In this document: piece after piece, positions 36,431-46,755 of the stretch
How the letters are laid out: each line of letters opens with the position of its first letter
Numbering within the stretch: position 1 is the first letter of the stretch
NCBI RefSeq assembly: GCF_029962835.1
Contig: NC_080579.1
Span: forward strand, 81,361,959 to 81,425,958
DNA from: Magnolia sinica
Taxonomy: Eukaryota > Streptophyta > Magnoliopsida > Magnoliales > Magnoliaceae
Direction of reading: 5' to 3'
DNA length: 64,000 nucleotides
The notes under the pieces: model-generated
What the model saw: the letters and a program-made list of their open reading frames with translations, nothing else
Told to the model about the DNA's origin: nothing
The model's database searches: none
Made by a program: the position numbers and the translations under genes

Positions 36431-38604
36431 TCATCGCCGAGCCTAGAGGAGAGCCGTTGTCTTGCTTGATGTCCTGTGCAGTCGAGGAGCCTATGGCCAT
36501 TTGTATTGATCGGTTGCCGGTTGTTTGCGACTTCCCCGACGTATTCCAGGAGATTCCAGGATTGCCACCTCGCCGTCATATCGAGTTTCAGATCGACCTG
36601 ATGTCGCGCCTATCTCGAAGGCCCGTACACCGTATGGCACCGATGGAGTTGCGTGAGCCACGACGATTGGACGAGTTGCGTGAGTTGGGATTTATTCGTC
36701 CGAGCAGTTCGCCTTGGGGAGCGCCGGTACTCTTCGTTAGGAAGAAGGATGGCTCGTTGAGGCTCTGCGTAGATTACCGCGAGCTCAACCGGGTCACGAT
36801 TAAGAACAAATACCCGCTCCCAAGGATAGACGATTTATTTGATCAGCTGCAGGGTGCACAGTTCTTTTCGAAGATTGACCTGCGTTCTGGTTATCATCAG
36901 ATTCGTGTTCGAGAGGAGGACATCCCGAAGACAGCTTTCAGGACGCGTTATGGTCATTTTGAGTTTCAGGTTATGTCCTTTGGACTGACCAATGCACCCG
37001 CGGTCTTCATGCAGTTGATGAACGAGGTCTTTCGTCCATATCTCGATCAGTTTGTTGTGGTCTTCATTGACGACATTCTGATATATTCAAGAACCCGTGA
37101 GGACCATATGCAGCATCTGGAGATCGCCTTGCAGACCCTCCGTGCCCACCAGCTATATGCGAAGCTGGAGAAGTGTGAGTTTTGGCAGGAGGAGGTGAGA
37201 TTCCTCGGTCACGTGGTGACGAGGGAGGGTGTCGCAGTGGACCCCTCGAAGGTTGATGCAGTGCGTCAGTGGGGTCAGCCCACGACTGCGTCCGAGATCC
37301 GTAGTTTCCTTGGTTTAGCGGGATATTATCGGCGCTTCATTGAGGGCTTCTCCCGTATTGCAGCCCCGTTGACCAGGTTGACTCGGAAGGGCGCAGAGTT
37401 TATTTGGAGTGATGCCTGTGAGCGAGCATTTATGGAGCTAAAGGACCGTCTGACGTCCGCTCCTGTCCTCACTCTTCCCTCTGGGAGTGATGGATTCGTG
37501 GTATTTACCGATGCTTCGCGTATTGGATTGGGTGCTGTCCTGATGCAGCACGGTAGACCTGTAGCATTTGCGTCTCGTCAGCTCAAGGTTCATGAGCTGA
37601 ACTACCCCACGCACGATTTGGAGCTGGCAGCAGTCGTCTTCGCACTGAAGGTGTGGAGACACTATCTCTATGGGGTTAGGTTCGAGCTCTTCTCTGACCA
37701 CAAGAGCTTGAAGTATCTATTTTCTCAGTCTGAGCTGAACATGAGACAGAGACGCTGGATGGAGCTTCTGAAGGATTATGATTTTGACCTCCAGTACCAC
37801 CCAGGCAAGGCGAATGTGGTGGCGGATGCCCTTAGCCGTCAGCCACGAGGCCTGGTGGCACATATGATGATTCAGGAGTGGAAGATGCTCGAGGATATAG
37901 CAGAGTACGACTTTGATTTTGGTCTGCAGTCTTCTATCGTTCAGTTATCGAGCTTGTCGATTCAACCCTCTCTTGTCGCAAGGGTGATCGAGGCTCAGCA
38001 GACAGATGAGTCGTTACAGGATTACCGAGCAGATGCGGCATCTGAGAGTCAGACAGATTGGCAGATTGGTGCTGATGGTGGACTTCGCTTTAGAGGCCGA
38101 TTGTGTGTCCCGGATATTCCTGAGTTGCGCAGAGATCTTATGACCGAGGCACATCGATCGCGATTTTCTATCCACCCTGGCTCGACGAAGATGTACCGTG
38201 ATATGAGGCGACAGTATTATTGGGCAGGAATGAAGCGCCAGATTGCCAGTTTTGTGGCCGAGTGTGACACATGCCAGCGTGTCAAGGCCGATCATCAGAG
38301 ACCCCCTGGTCTATTGCAGCCGTTGAGCGTCCCGATGTGGAAGTGGGAGCACGTATCTACAGATTTTATTATGGGTTTGCCGAGGACTCAGCGCGGTCAT
38401 GACGCTATCTGGGTTGTCGTGGACCGTCTGACGAAGTCGGCACATTTTCTTGCGATTCGTGCGACTTGGCCCTTGGACCGGCTTGCGAGGTTGTTCATTG
38501 AGGAGATTGTGAGACTGCACGGCGTACCAGTCTCGATCGTTTCTGACCGAGACCCGAGGTTCACGTCTCGATTTTGGAGGAGCTTAGAGAGTGATGGGGA
38601 CTAA
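36430..38604 (+). pseudogene. Reverse transcriptase, RNase H and N-terminal integrase of the Tekay-like element
   Basis: One long open frame (in frame from 36268). The RT has [17 protein letters not shown] and the active-site FIDD at 37063-37074. The RNase H has FTDAS with its Asp at 37510-37512 and the downstream DHKSLKYLF. The integrase has an H..H..C..C zinc region (about 38152-38280), a first catalytic Asp at 38362-38364 and a second at 38545-38547. TAA at 38602 and TAG at 38614 stop translation before the Glu of the D,D-35-E triad (38650-38652, same frame). RT and RNase H look intact, but integrase is cut off. Confidence 0.93.
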
Positions 38605-39394
38605 TTTGTGGCTTAGCACGCGTATCATCCGCAGACCGATGGCCGGACCGAGAGGTCAACCGGATCCTTGAGGATATGCTTCGAACTGCGTGATTGACTT
38701 TGGTGGTACTGGGATGAGCATCTGCGATTGGCCGAGTTCGCATACAACAACGGTTCAGGCGACCATTGGCATGGCTCCTTTTGAGGCATTATATGGCAGA
38801 CCGTGCAGATCTCCGAGTTGTTGGACCGAGGTTGGAGAGCGGCGTCTCCTAGGTCCTGAGCTTGTGCAGGAGACATCAGAGGTTATTGATATTATCAGGC
38901 AGAGGATGCGCACAGCTCAGAGTCGGCAGAAGAGTGTTGCTGATCGCCGGCGTCGTCCCTTAGAGTTTGATGTAGGGGACCATGTGTATCTCAAGGTCTC
39001 GCCCATGAAGGGCGTAGTTAGATTTGGAGCGAAGGGCAAGCTTGCCCCGAGATTCATAGGACCTTTCGAGATCACTGAGCGCATTGGCGCTGTGGCCTAT
39101 CGGCTTGCCTTACCATCTCAGTTGTCTAGCATCCACAACGTTTTTCACGTCTCTATGTTGAGGAAGTGTGGGTCAGACATAGTTCCTGTTATCGACTGGC
39201 AGCCGTTGGAGGTTCGTGAGGACGCTTCTTACATCGAGCAGCCAGTTCGTATCCTTGATCGGAAGGAGCAGGTCCTTCGAACCAAGGTCATCCCCTTGGT
39301 GAAGGTTCAGTGGGGTCACCATTCTGTGGATGAGGCATCTTGGGAGCGCGAGGCTGAGATTCGAGAGCGCTATCCTCATCTTTTTGATGATTGA
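38605..39394 (+). pseudogene. C-terminal integrase and chromodomain of the Tekay-like element
   Basis: The segment after the stops keeps recognisable integrase sequence (HPQTDG in the old frame) but needs at least two more frame changes before the clean frame from about 38752 to 39394. That frame has ATIGMAPFEALYGRPCRSP, the GPF basic C-terminal domain, FHVSMLRK, and a final chromodomain of about 50 residues (VQWGHHSVDEASWE, ending at the DD before the stop). The chromodomain marks the element as a chromovirus and would guide integration to particular chromatin. Confidence 0.85.
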
Positions 39395-39508
39395 TTGTAT
39401 GTTGTATGCTGTCTCTGATATTTATATGGCGATGCCTTGCTTCCTCTTCTATTATGATTTATGTTTTCTTGTGATGATTGTTTAAATTTCGAGGACGAAA
39501 TTTTTATT

Positions 39509-39521
39509 TGGTGGGGAGAGC
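39509..39521 (+). promoter_or_regulatory. Polypurine tract
   Basis: TGGTGGGGAGAGC lies immediately before the 3' LTR (TGTAAGACC at 39522), where plus-strand DNA synthesis starts. Confidence 0.85.
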
Positions 39522-40499
39522 TGTAAGACCCGTGTCCTAATCCGTACAATTCTGTTAGCTTCCGCGGTCCTTCCGGTCAAATTCCGGCAACCTTCGCACC
39601 GAATTCGGTGTTTGCGCACGATCCTAAGCCAGGTCCCGCGCACCGACGTCGGCTCGATCTGAAACTTATGTCTTGACGATCGCGTCGTCGCCGCGGTTCC
39701 AACGCCGTGACTTGCGCACCGAACCGATACCCAGGTAAGAAGATGCCGATCAGCGTTTATTCCGAAGAAACACCGCGCGTTACGGATTTCGAGGGAATCT
39801 CTACACAATAAGTCCCATCAATCATCATTAAATGCAACCTTATCTCAAGTACAACAACCCATACCTCTTTCTTCACAAAGTCAACTCTCTCTCTCTTCAC
39901 CCATCCCTCCTTTACTCACTTTTCAAACAAACCCATGCCCCATTAATTACACCCATCACTCCATCACCTCATATCACTCCCATCCTCTCATTTTCTCTCT
40001 CATTTTCTCATATCTCTCCAAGCAACCCCAAGCCCCAAACGTCCAAGCCTTCTCTCCCAAACCACAAGTGTGGTCCACCTTCCATCATCCATCTACACCC
40101 TCCCATCTCTCATCCCCACCATCAAGAGTTCATCATCCTCCATCAAAGTTGAAGCTGAGGGGCATTGGAGTCTAAGGGACCAAGAAGAAGGAAGATAAGG
40201 TGGGTGAATTGCCATTATTTTAAATTTTAGGGCCCACTTGTTGGTGGGACCCATTTGGATGTATGTGATGTATTCAAGAGGGCCCATAGTGGCGGGGTTC
40301 CTCTATCTCACCTTATATCTCTCTTTCTATCTCTCTCTCTCTCTCTTCCTTTGTGATGGTGTGGATCCCACCAATATGTGTTACATCTACCCGTCCATCT
40401 ACATTAGACGGTGCGGCCCATCTTATTGTAGGTGATGATCCACACCATCCACCGTTTAGGTGGGTCAAATGCTTTATATATGTAAATATATGTTATATT

Positions 40500-40580
40500 T
40501 TATATAATATATATAATATATATAATATAATATGTATTATATATATAATATAATATAATATATATATATATATATATATT
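40500..40580. repeat. AT microsatellite in the long LTR
   Basis: Almost pure alternating A/T, made of ATATA and TATAATA blocks. A second (AT)n tract lies at about 41782-41808 and an (AAT)n tract at about 41380-41408. Confidence 0.9.
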
Positions 40581-40824
40581 ATGTATAAGTATTGGTGGGC
40601 CACATCTACGTGGGACCCACCACATTAATGTATTCATGCATGCCGTCCAGCGTCCGCTGGCGAACGGTGAAGTGTAAACTGACGTGGGCTGTGCTAACGG
40701 GCTAGCCAAGAGGAGTGGTGGCCACTCATACAGGCCCCACCTTGATGTATGTATGTGATCCACACCGTCCAATCTATTCTCCAGTATTCTTTAGGCGTTG
40801 AGCCAAAATTTTAAGGCGATCTGA

Positions 40825-41760
40825 TCATCAGGTGGGTCATACCATCTAAAACCATGTGAAGACATGCCAGATCATAAAAAGGTACTCGGTGGGACTCACC
40901 TGAAGTTTGGATGCAGGTGAAACTGGTTCTGGACGGGTAGAACAGTGGGATACACATAATGGGCGGGCTGGATTGTGAATCACATCTCTGTGGGCCCCAA
41001 AACAACAAAAAAAAAAATAAAAATAAAAAAAATTTAAAGCAGCAGCGCTGCTGCTGCTGAGTGACGGGCGGACGGACGCTGGGGCCTCACGGCTCCAGCT
41101 GTGGGCCCCCACGGTGATGAATTTGGATCATCAACCCCGAGCATTTGGTGGGTCCCCACGGTTCATCCGTTCACGCCAAAAGTCAGCTGTATATGGAACT
41201 CTGGTGGGCCACATCATTTGAAATCATGTGAAGACATGTCTAAAACATATAAAATCGTTGGTGGGGCCTACCTGAGATTTAGATGATGCCGAAACTTGGT
41301 CTGTACCCTCATTCAAGTGGGACACACATAATGGACGGGCTGGATTGTGAATCACATCTCGGTGGGCCCCAAAACAAAAAAAATAATAATAATAATAATA
41401 ATAATAATTTAAAGCAGCAGCGCTGCTGCTGCGGTCGCTGGGGCCTCACGGCTCCAGCTGTGGGCCCCACGTGATGTGTTTCGGACATCAACACCGAGCA
41501 TTTGATGGGTCCCCTTTGATTATGGTCTGTCCCTAAAAATCGACCGTATACTGATCTCAAGTGGGCCACACCATCCAAAAAAATAAAAATAAAATCAGGT
41601 GAATATATGCCTAAAACATATAAAATTGTTGGTGGGGCCTACCTGAAATTTGGATACGACTAAAACTTGGTCCGTACCCTCTGCCAAGTGGGACACACAT
41701 AATGAGTGGACTGGATTTGGGGACCACCTCCCAGTGGACCCCCTGTCCATGTGAATATAA
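40825..41760 (+). repeat. Three diverged tandem units of about 372 bp inside the long LTR
   Basis: The marker cacataat recurs at about 40953, 41325 and 41696, giving periods of 372 and 371 bp. Units share the blocks gtggggcctacctga and gtgggacacacataatg. Units 1 and 2 each hold a perfect CAG/CTG palindrome (agcagcagcgctgctgct, about 41039 and 41413) beside an A-rich or AAT run. Unit 3 has lost it. Confidence 0.8.
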
Positions 41761-41777
41761 TAATAGTTATTATAATA

Positions 41778-41808
<31 letters not shown>

Positions 41809-43799
41809 CATTTATAAACATGCATTACCATGGGCTTCCCTGGCTGTGTACACAGCTCCCCAGTCCAGTGGGCCCTACCCCAGTACCATAAGACCCTTTG
41901 AACGGTTGGGTGACAAATAAATATTACAATGGGCCCTACCTTGGTCCACGTAATTTTATGAACAATTGGGGTAGAAAATAAACATTGTGTTGGACCTTAG
42001 TTGGGTGGAAAATAAACATTATGTTGGGTCTTAAGCTGGGTGGAAAATGAGCATTTTGGTGGGCCCCACTTAGGTAAGTATTGTCAACCGCACCCTCTAT
42101 TAGTGTGGGCTCCATCATAATGTATGTGTTTCATCCAACGGCCCAACTATTGTGGAGATAATTTAAGGCCCATTATGGAGGCCCATCTTCATGCATTAGT
42201 GGTCCTTGTTGAGGCCCACCTTGATTTGTATTAGGCCCATATTATGAGGCCCATTGAGGCCCACCTTGATATAGATATGGGGTTCATGTTAGGTAGCCCA
42301 TTTGATGTATTTGGGTCCTTGGGTCAAGGCCCAATTAGATGTATAAAAGGCCCATTACAATGTGTACTTCATGGAAGGCCATTCGTTGGGAGCGATGTTG
42401 GTTTGACGTCCACATTGATAATGTTGGTTAAATGTCCGCATTATAGCTCTCCCTAAGGCCCACTGATAGGCCCAAACTTGTGGTAAGTAGGCCGTCTAGG
42501 CCCATCTCCATTATACCTAGGACCCATCTCTTATTACATGTTTAGTATAGATGCATGATTCATGATCATTCGCACCATATGTATGCCTGATGTGAGGAAT
42601 GACCGATCATAGCATAAACCTTTGGATAGACTGTTTATGGGCTCCCTGATAGGCGGAGTTGCCTCATATAAGTGCATGGTATCTACAGGGCTGTTGCATG
42701 ACTGATAGTATGATTCATGCACTTGCATTGTGTGATTGTAGTTACTGTATGCCCTAGCGACATCAGGGCCATAGCCTCCACAGATACATCGTGGATGGCA
42801 GGATTGGAGACCGGAAATATTTGGTTCTAGCATACGGGCACCATAGATGTCCCTGGGTGAAAATCCCTAAACCCGATGGTACCAGAGGATGACTCCAACG
42901 TCGAGACCGAGTGGATATACGAGCGCATGAGGGCCGAATACCAGGAGGCCGCGTCTCCCACTGTGTCGTGGTCGGTTGGAAAGGAGTGTGGCCTTACTCG
43001 CCCGAGGGTAGGGGGCAATACTAGGCTGAGTTTGACCAGCTCGCGAATGGGTCCGCTATCGACGTGCCGGATAGGTATTGGCAGACTATTGGTCAGGCGG
43101 ATAGTGAGGTTTCTTACGCTCATTTGGACTGTGCGGCTAGGAGAGCGACAGTGCCATTTGGAGTGTATTGAACCCCGGTGATTATCTAGAATGAAAACTG
43201 TACTGATACATGATGAGGATTGGCATGCTTGAGTTGCATCTTGCATCGCATGGCCGTATTATGGCCGATAGCATTCATATCTTGCACCGCATAGCCTTGG
43301 TACGGCTGATTGCATTCATGTGCTCACTACCATGTTTCCGCATCACTCTGACCTTGCATTTTGAGCACGTTTATATTGCGCACACACTTGCACCACCCTC
43401 TAAGCTTTCTATAAGCTTATGCACGATTGATGCGTGCAGGTGACGCCAGGACGCAGTCGCAGCCATAGTCTCGCCGTAGTTGGACCGTGCAGACGAGCTT
43501 CTGGAGTTTTGTTTCTTTTATCACATTGTATTTTTCCTTTTCTATCGCATTGTACTCAAAAGTTTTTGATCTTAGTGGATTTTGTGGTGGTGTTCTTGTG
43601 GTTATTGTTTGTGGGTTATGCTTTTGTTATGCTCATTATGAATCAGACTGATGACTTGAAATCCTCCTTGTAGTATTCCAGGATCGGAACCTGGTGAATG
43701 GGTGCCGGAATCCGAAAATGGGGTTCTACGGAGGCTGTCGGCGCCGGATTCGGCGATCGGGAATTTGGTGAGCCCGGTTTCCGAGTTCGGGGCGTGACA

Positions 43800-44195
43800 G
43801 AAGTGAAGGGAATTGACCATGAAATGCATTGAATTGATGGTGAAGTGAAGGGAATTGATGGTGAAATGCATTGAATTGACCGTGAAGTAAAGGGAATTGA
43901 CCGTGAAATGCATGGAATTGACCATGAAGTGAAGGGAATTGATCGTGAAATGACTTGAATTGACCGTGAAGTGAAGGGGAATCGTCGGAATTGACCGTGA
44001 AATGCATGGAATTGACTGTGAAGTGAAGGGAATTGACCGTGAAATGAAGGGAATTGACCGTGAAGTGAAGGAGAATCGCCGGAATTGACCGTGAAATGAA
44101 GGGAATTGACCGTGAAGTGATTGAAATTGACTGTGAAGTGAATAAAATTGACCATGAAATGAATGAAATTGACCGCGAAGTGAATGAAATAGATT
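43800..44195. repeat. Minisatellite, inverted arm (distal part)
   Basis: Inverted units resume exactly at the GAAGT target duplication after the retrotransposon. Spacers lie at 43981 and 44075 (94 bp apart). Units decay after about 44160 and end near aatgaaatagatttttgacc. Confidence 0.92.
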
Positions 44196-44199
44196 TTTG

Positions 44200-44600
44200 A
44201 CCATTGACCTGACGGAATCTTGGAAAATGACCAGGTTGGTTGGGTAAAGAAGCTTCTCCTACCCCAAAATCATATATGGTACGTTAAGTAACGAATTTTA
44301 GTTTAGAAGATATTCTTGATAAATGAATAAATAAAGAAATGAAAAAAAAAAGTGAATTTTTTTTTAATGTGCTTATATATACATATTTATATAAATATGT
44401 ATTAGAGAAAAACTGTAGGTAGAATAAAGTTCTCCATAAAAAAAGGAAAAAAAAGAAAAAAAAAGAAAGTGAGTTACTACGGCTATAGCTACGGTTATAG
44501 GCCATAGCTATTGACCCGGTTGATTGGATCCCAATCTCTTCGACCCCAGCACACTGGCTTTTTTTTAATTTTTTTTTCTTACTTTCCAATCATAATCTCT
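44200..44600. other. No recognisable gene
   Basis: A-rich stretches (44340-44352, 44440-44466) and a ctacggctatagctacgg palindromic motif near 44478-44507. The right end of the hAT-like element that starts at 29694 might be expected near here, but I do not see it. Confidence 0.4.
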
Positions 44601-44602
44601 AC

Positions 44603-44950
44603 CGCTTTTTGTGGGTCCCATTATGAGGTATGTGTTATATCTAAACCATCCATCTATTTTGTATTAATGCTTGGGATGAAAAATAAGATAGATCTAGCTA
44701 TTAAGGGGACCACACTGTAAAAGGCAGTGGAGGATTGGACGTCTACCATTGGTGAAAATTAATTTTCCCGTTGCTCTTTGTGGTGTGGTCCAGTTGATCT
44801 TTGGATATGATTTTTTCTTCTTTATAATGCTCCGAAATGATCTCAAAATATGGATGAACGTTGTGGATATAATAAATACATAACTGTGGGGCCCATGTAA
44901 CTTTGATATCTTTTTAACCGTTCGTACAACTCGGAGTTCGAGGAGCATCT
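44603..44950. mobile_element. Shared-core MITE with 'cgttcgtacaactcgg' module
   Basis: Both core arms are present (tgggtcccattatgaggtat ... taactgtggggcccatgt). The right terminal block cgttcgtacaactcggagtt is the inverted form of the block at 7938 and 8347. Confidence 0.7.
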
Positions 44951-45099
44951 GCTTCCGGAAAGAAAGCAGGGGCATTTTCGACCTGAGAAATGGGGCCGTA
45001 TAGTCGGGGCCTATTCTTGGGAGGTAAAAAGCAAGTGGGCTTCAAAAGGTTGATGGCCATATCTGGGTTGTACAGTTGGAAATTGTGAATTTCGTTTAC

Positions 45100-45411
45100 G
45101 AGCCAACCTCATAACATCCAACGGTTGATAGTCCAGTACAGTACACCTTAGCTCCCGTTTCAACGGTCCAGTGTCTGCTGTGGTGTCTGCAATAAAGAGT
45201 GATATTGAAGGTAAGGACTTTTGGATTGATTTGATGTTGGCCGTACATGATGGGCCACATCACATTATAAAATAAGAATAAGCTTATCCTGGATCCTTAC
45301 TCTTACTCAGGTGGTAAAAAAAAGACTAAGCTTATTCTGTCCAGATGATACTCACCGACGGCACTGATCTGTTTGCCAAAAGCATGGGACCCACACCATA
45401 CACATAGCAAG
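45100..45411. repeat. 320-bp direct repeat, copy 2
   Basis: This is the partner of 29374-29693. Here the sequence continues past cacatagcaag into catcaacttctcggtgg without a hAT end, so this copy looks uninterrupted. Confidence 0.85.
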
Positions 45412-45883
45412 CATCAACTTCTCGGTGGCCACTGTGGCCCACTTGAGGAGAACTGGGGCATCATAACACGCTAGTGTGTGCAAGTGGGGCTCATGATTTT
45501 GTGATCCAGACCGTTGACATAAGGGGGTCCATCATAGTCTAAGATACCCAAAATTCTTCTGGATCAGAAGATCGTAGCCCTCGGATTAATGGTCGCTGTA
45601 TAGACAGTTGAGAAGAACTGAAGAACAATTAATGGAAAGTCAAAAGATTAGGGCATCCTTCCCAAAAAAGAGAGTAGGTCACATTAAATAAGGATTTTAT
45701 ACACTTCATGCCGGTTCTGATTCATTCATTTTATCGGTGCATCCTTCAACCTTTGAATGCGTTGATTTAAACTTCAATCGGAGTCCTTGTGGCCCCAAAT
45801 GGAGATACCAGTGACCGTTCTTTCCAAGTTGCTTGCTCTAGTGTGGTTCACCTTTAATGTTTTCTTCTCTTGTTCTTGAGATG
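45412..45883. other. No recognisable gene
   Basis: Mixed sequence with GGCCCAC-type motifs near 45430. There is no frame of interest. Confidence 0.4.
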
Positions 45884-46429
45884 TAACGTCTTAAAACTTA
45901 GTACCTAAGTATTGGTGACTCAGATTTCAAATTTGTGTGTTAGCTAAATAATGAATAAATACTATTTAATTGCACACCATTCTTTTTTAATATACTTTTT
46001 GCATTTGGCATTTGTATGCATCACACAAATATGAGAGAGATTAAACTTTGAAAGTAAAGAATAAGAGTAGCGCATTAATTCGCAATTTATCCACTCAGTT
46101 AGGGACTTGTTACAAACCAAAAGAGTTAATAGTTCTAGCAAAATGAAAAATAATCCAACTACTTGTTTAGGTTGAGAAGCTCCGTCACACTCATGAACAG
46201 CTCCTCATCCATGTGTCTCATCGTACTCTTGTAGACCAACATCACATATTGTTTGCTTTCAAATTTGAAAGTATGAGTGGCCAACTCAGTGGAAACTTTC
46301 CTCCAAGATTACACATCAATTATCAACATTCTAATATAGTTTATAAATATAATATAAAGTAAATATTTAATTTCGTTACATATGAATCTTAATTAATGCA
46401 TAAATACACATCCTACTTGTGAAATTCAC

Positions 46430-46755
46430 GAGAGATGTCATCTACATTACTCGTTATCTCAATGACAAATAAACATATGAAATCACAAAAGACGTCAACG
46501 GCATTACTCAGGATCTCATGCGAGATATACAAATCAAAATCATAAGAGATGTCATCGACATTACTCGAAATCTCAGATGATATATAAAAACCAAAATCAC
46601 AAGAGATGTAACCGGCATTACCCAAAATCTCAGGTGACATGTAAAAACCAAAATCACAAGAGACGTAATCGGCATTATCCAAAATCTCCGATGACATAAC
46701 AAAAGAATCACAAGAAGCGTCATTGGCATTGCTCAGAATCTCATGTGATGTAAAA
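46430..46755. repeat. 60-bp tandem repeat, about five copies
   Basis: Units share aatcacaagagatgtaa, cggcattac and caaaatctcaggtgac blocks. On the minus strand the array is open for 142 codons (46413-46841) and gives 19-20-residue repeats with EILxNAxxxSCDF. The open frame follows from a unit that is a multiple of three. I see no domain. Confidence 0.8.

Larger units (their letters stand above)
32959..43799 (+). mobile_element. Tekay-like Ty3/gypsy chromovirus with nearly identical but unequal LTRs
   Basis: The element begins TGTAAGACCC and ends GGCGTGACA. It is flanked by GAAGT at 32954-32958 and 43800-43804, and removing it restores an intact 21-bp minisatellite unit. Order: 5' LTR, PBS, gag, protease, RT, RNase H, integrase, chromodomain, PPT, 3' LTR. 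The chromodomain, initiator-Met PBS and long LTRs fit the Tekay/Del chromovirus lineage. The coding region has several frameshifts and stops, so this copy cannot make its own full polyprotein. Confidence 0.95.
39522..43799 (+). repeat. 3' LTR of the Tekay-like element (4,278 bp, long form)
   Basis: Positions 39522-40208 and 42854-43799 match the 5' LTR almost base for base. The 2,645 bp between them (40209-42853) are absent from the 5' LTR and are bounded by direct copies of tgggtgaa (40201-40208 and 42854-42861). I see no terminal inverted repeats on the extra segment. It contains MITE-like GGCCCAC motifs, AT and AAT microsatellites, and a threefold 372-bp tandem repeat. Confidence 0.92.

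Noticed and set aside
40209..42853. Extra LTR segment as a definite transposon insertion
   Set aside because: It has an 8-bp flanking repeat but no terminal inverted repeats, poly-A or Helitron-type ends; deletion from the other LTR is equally likely.
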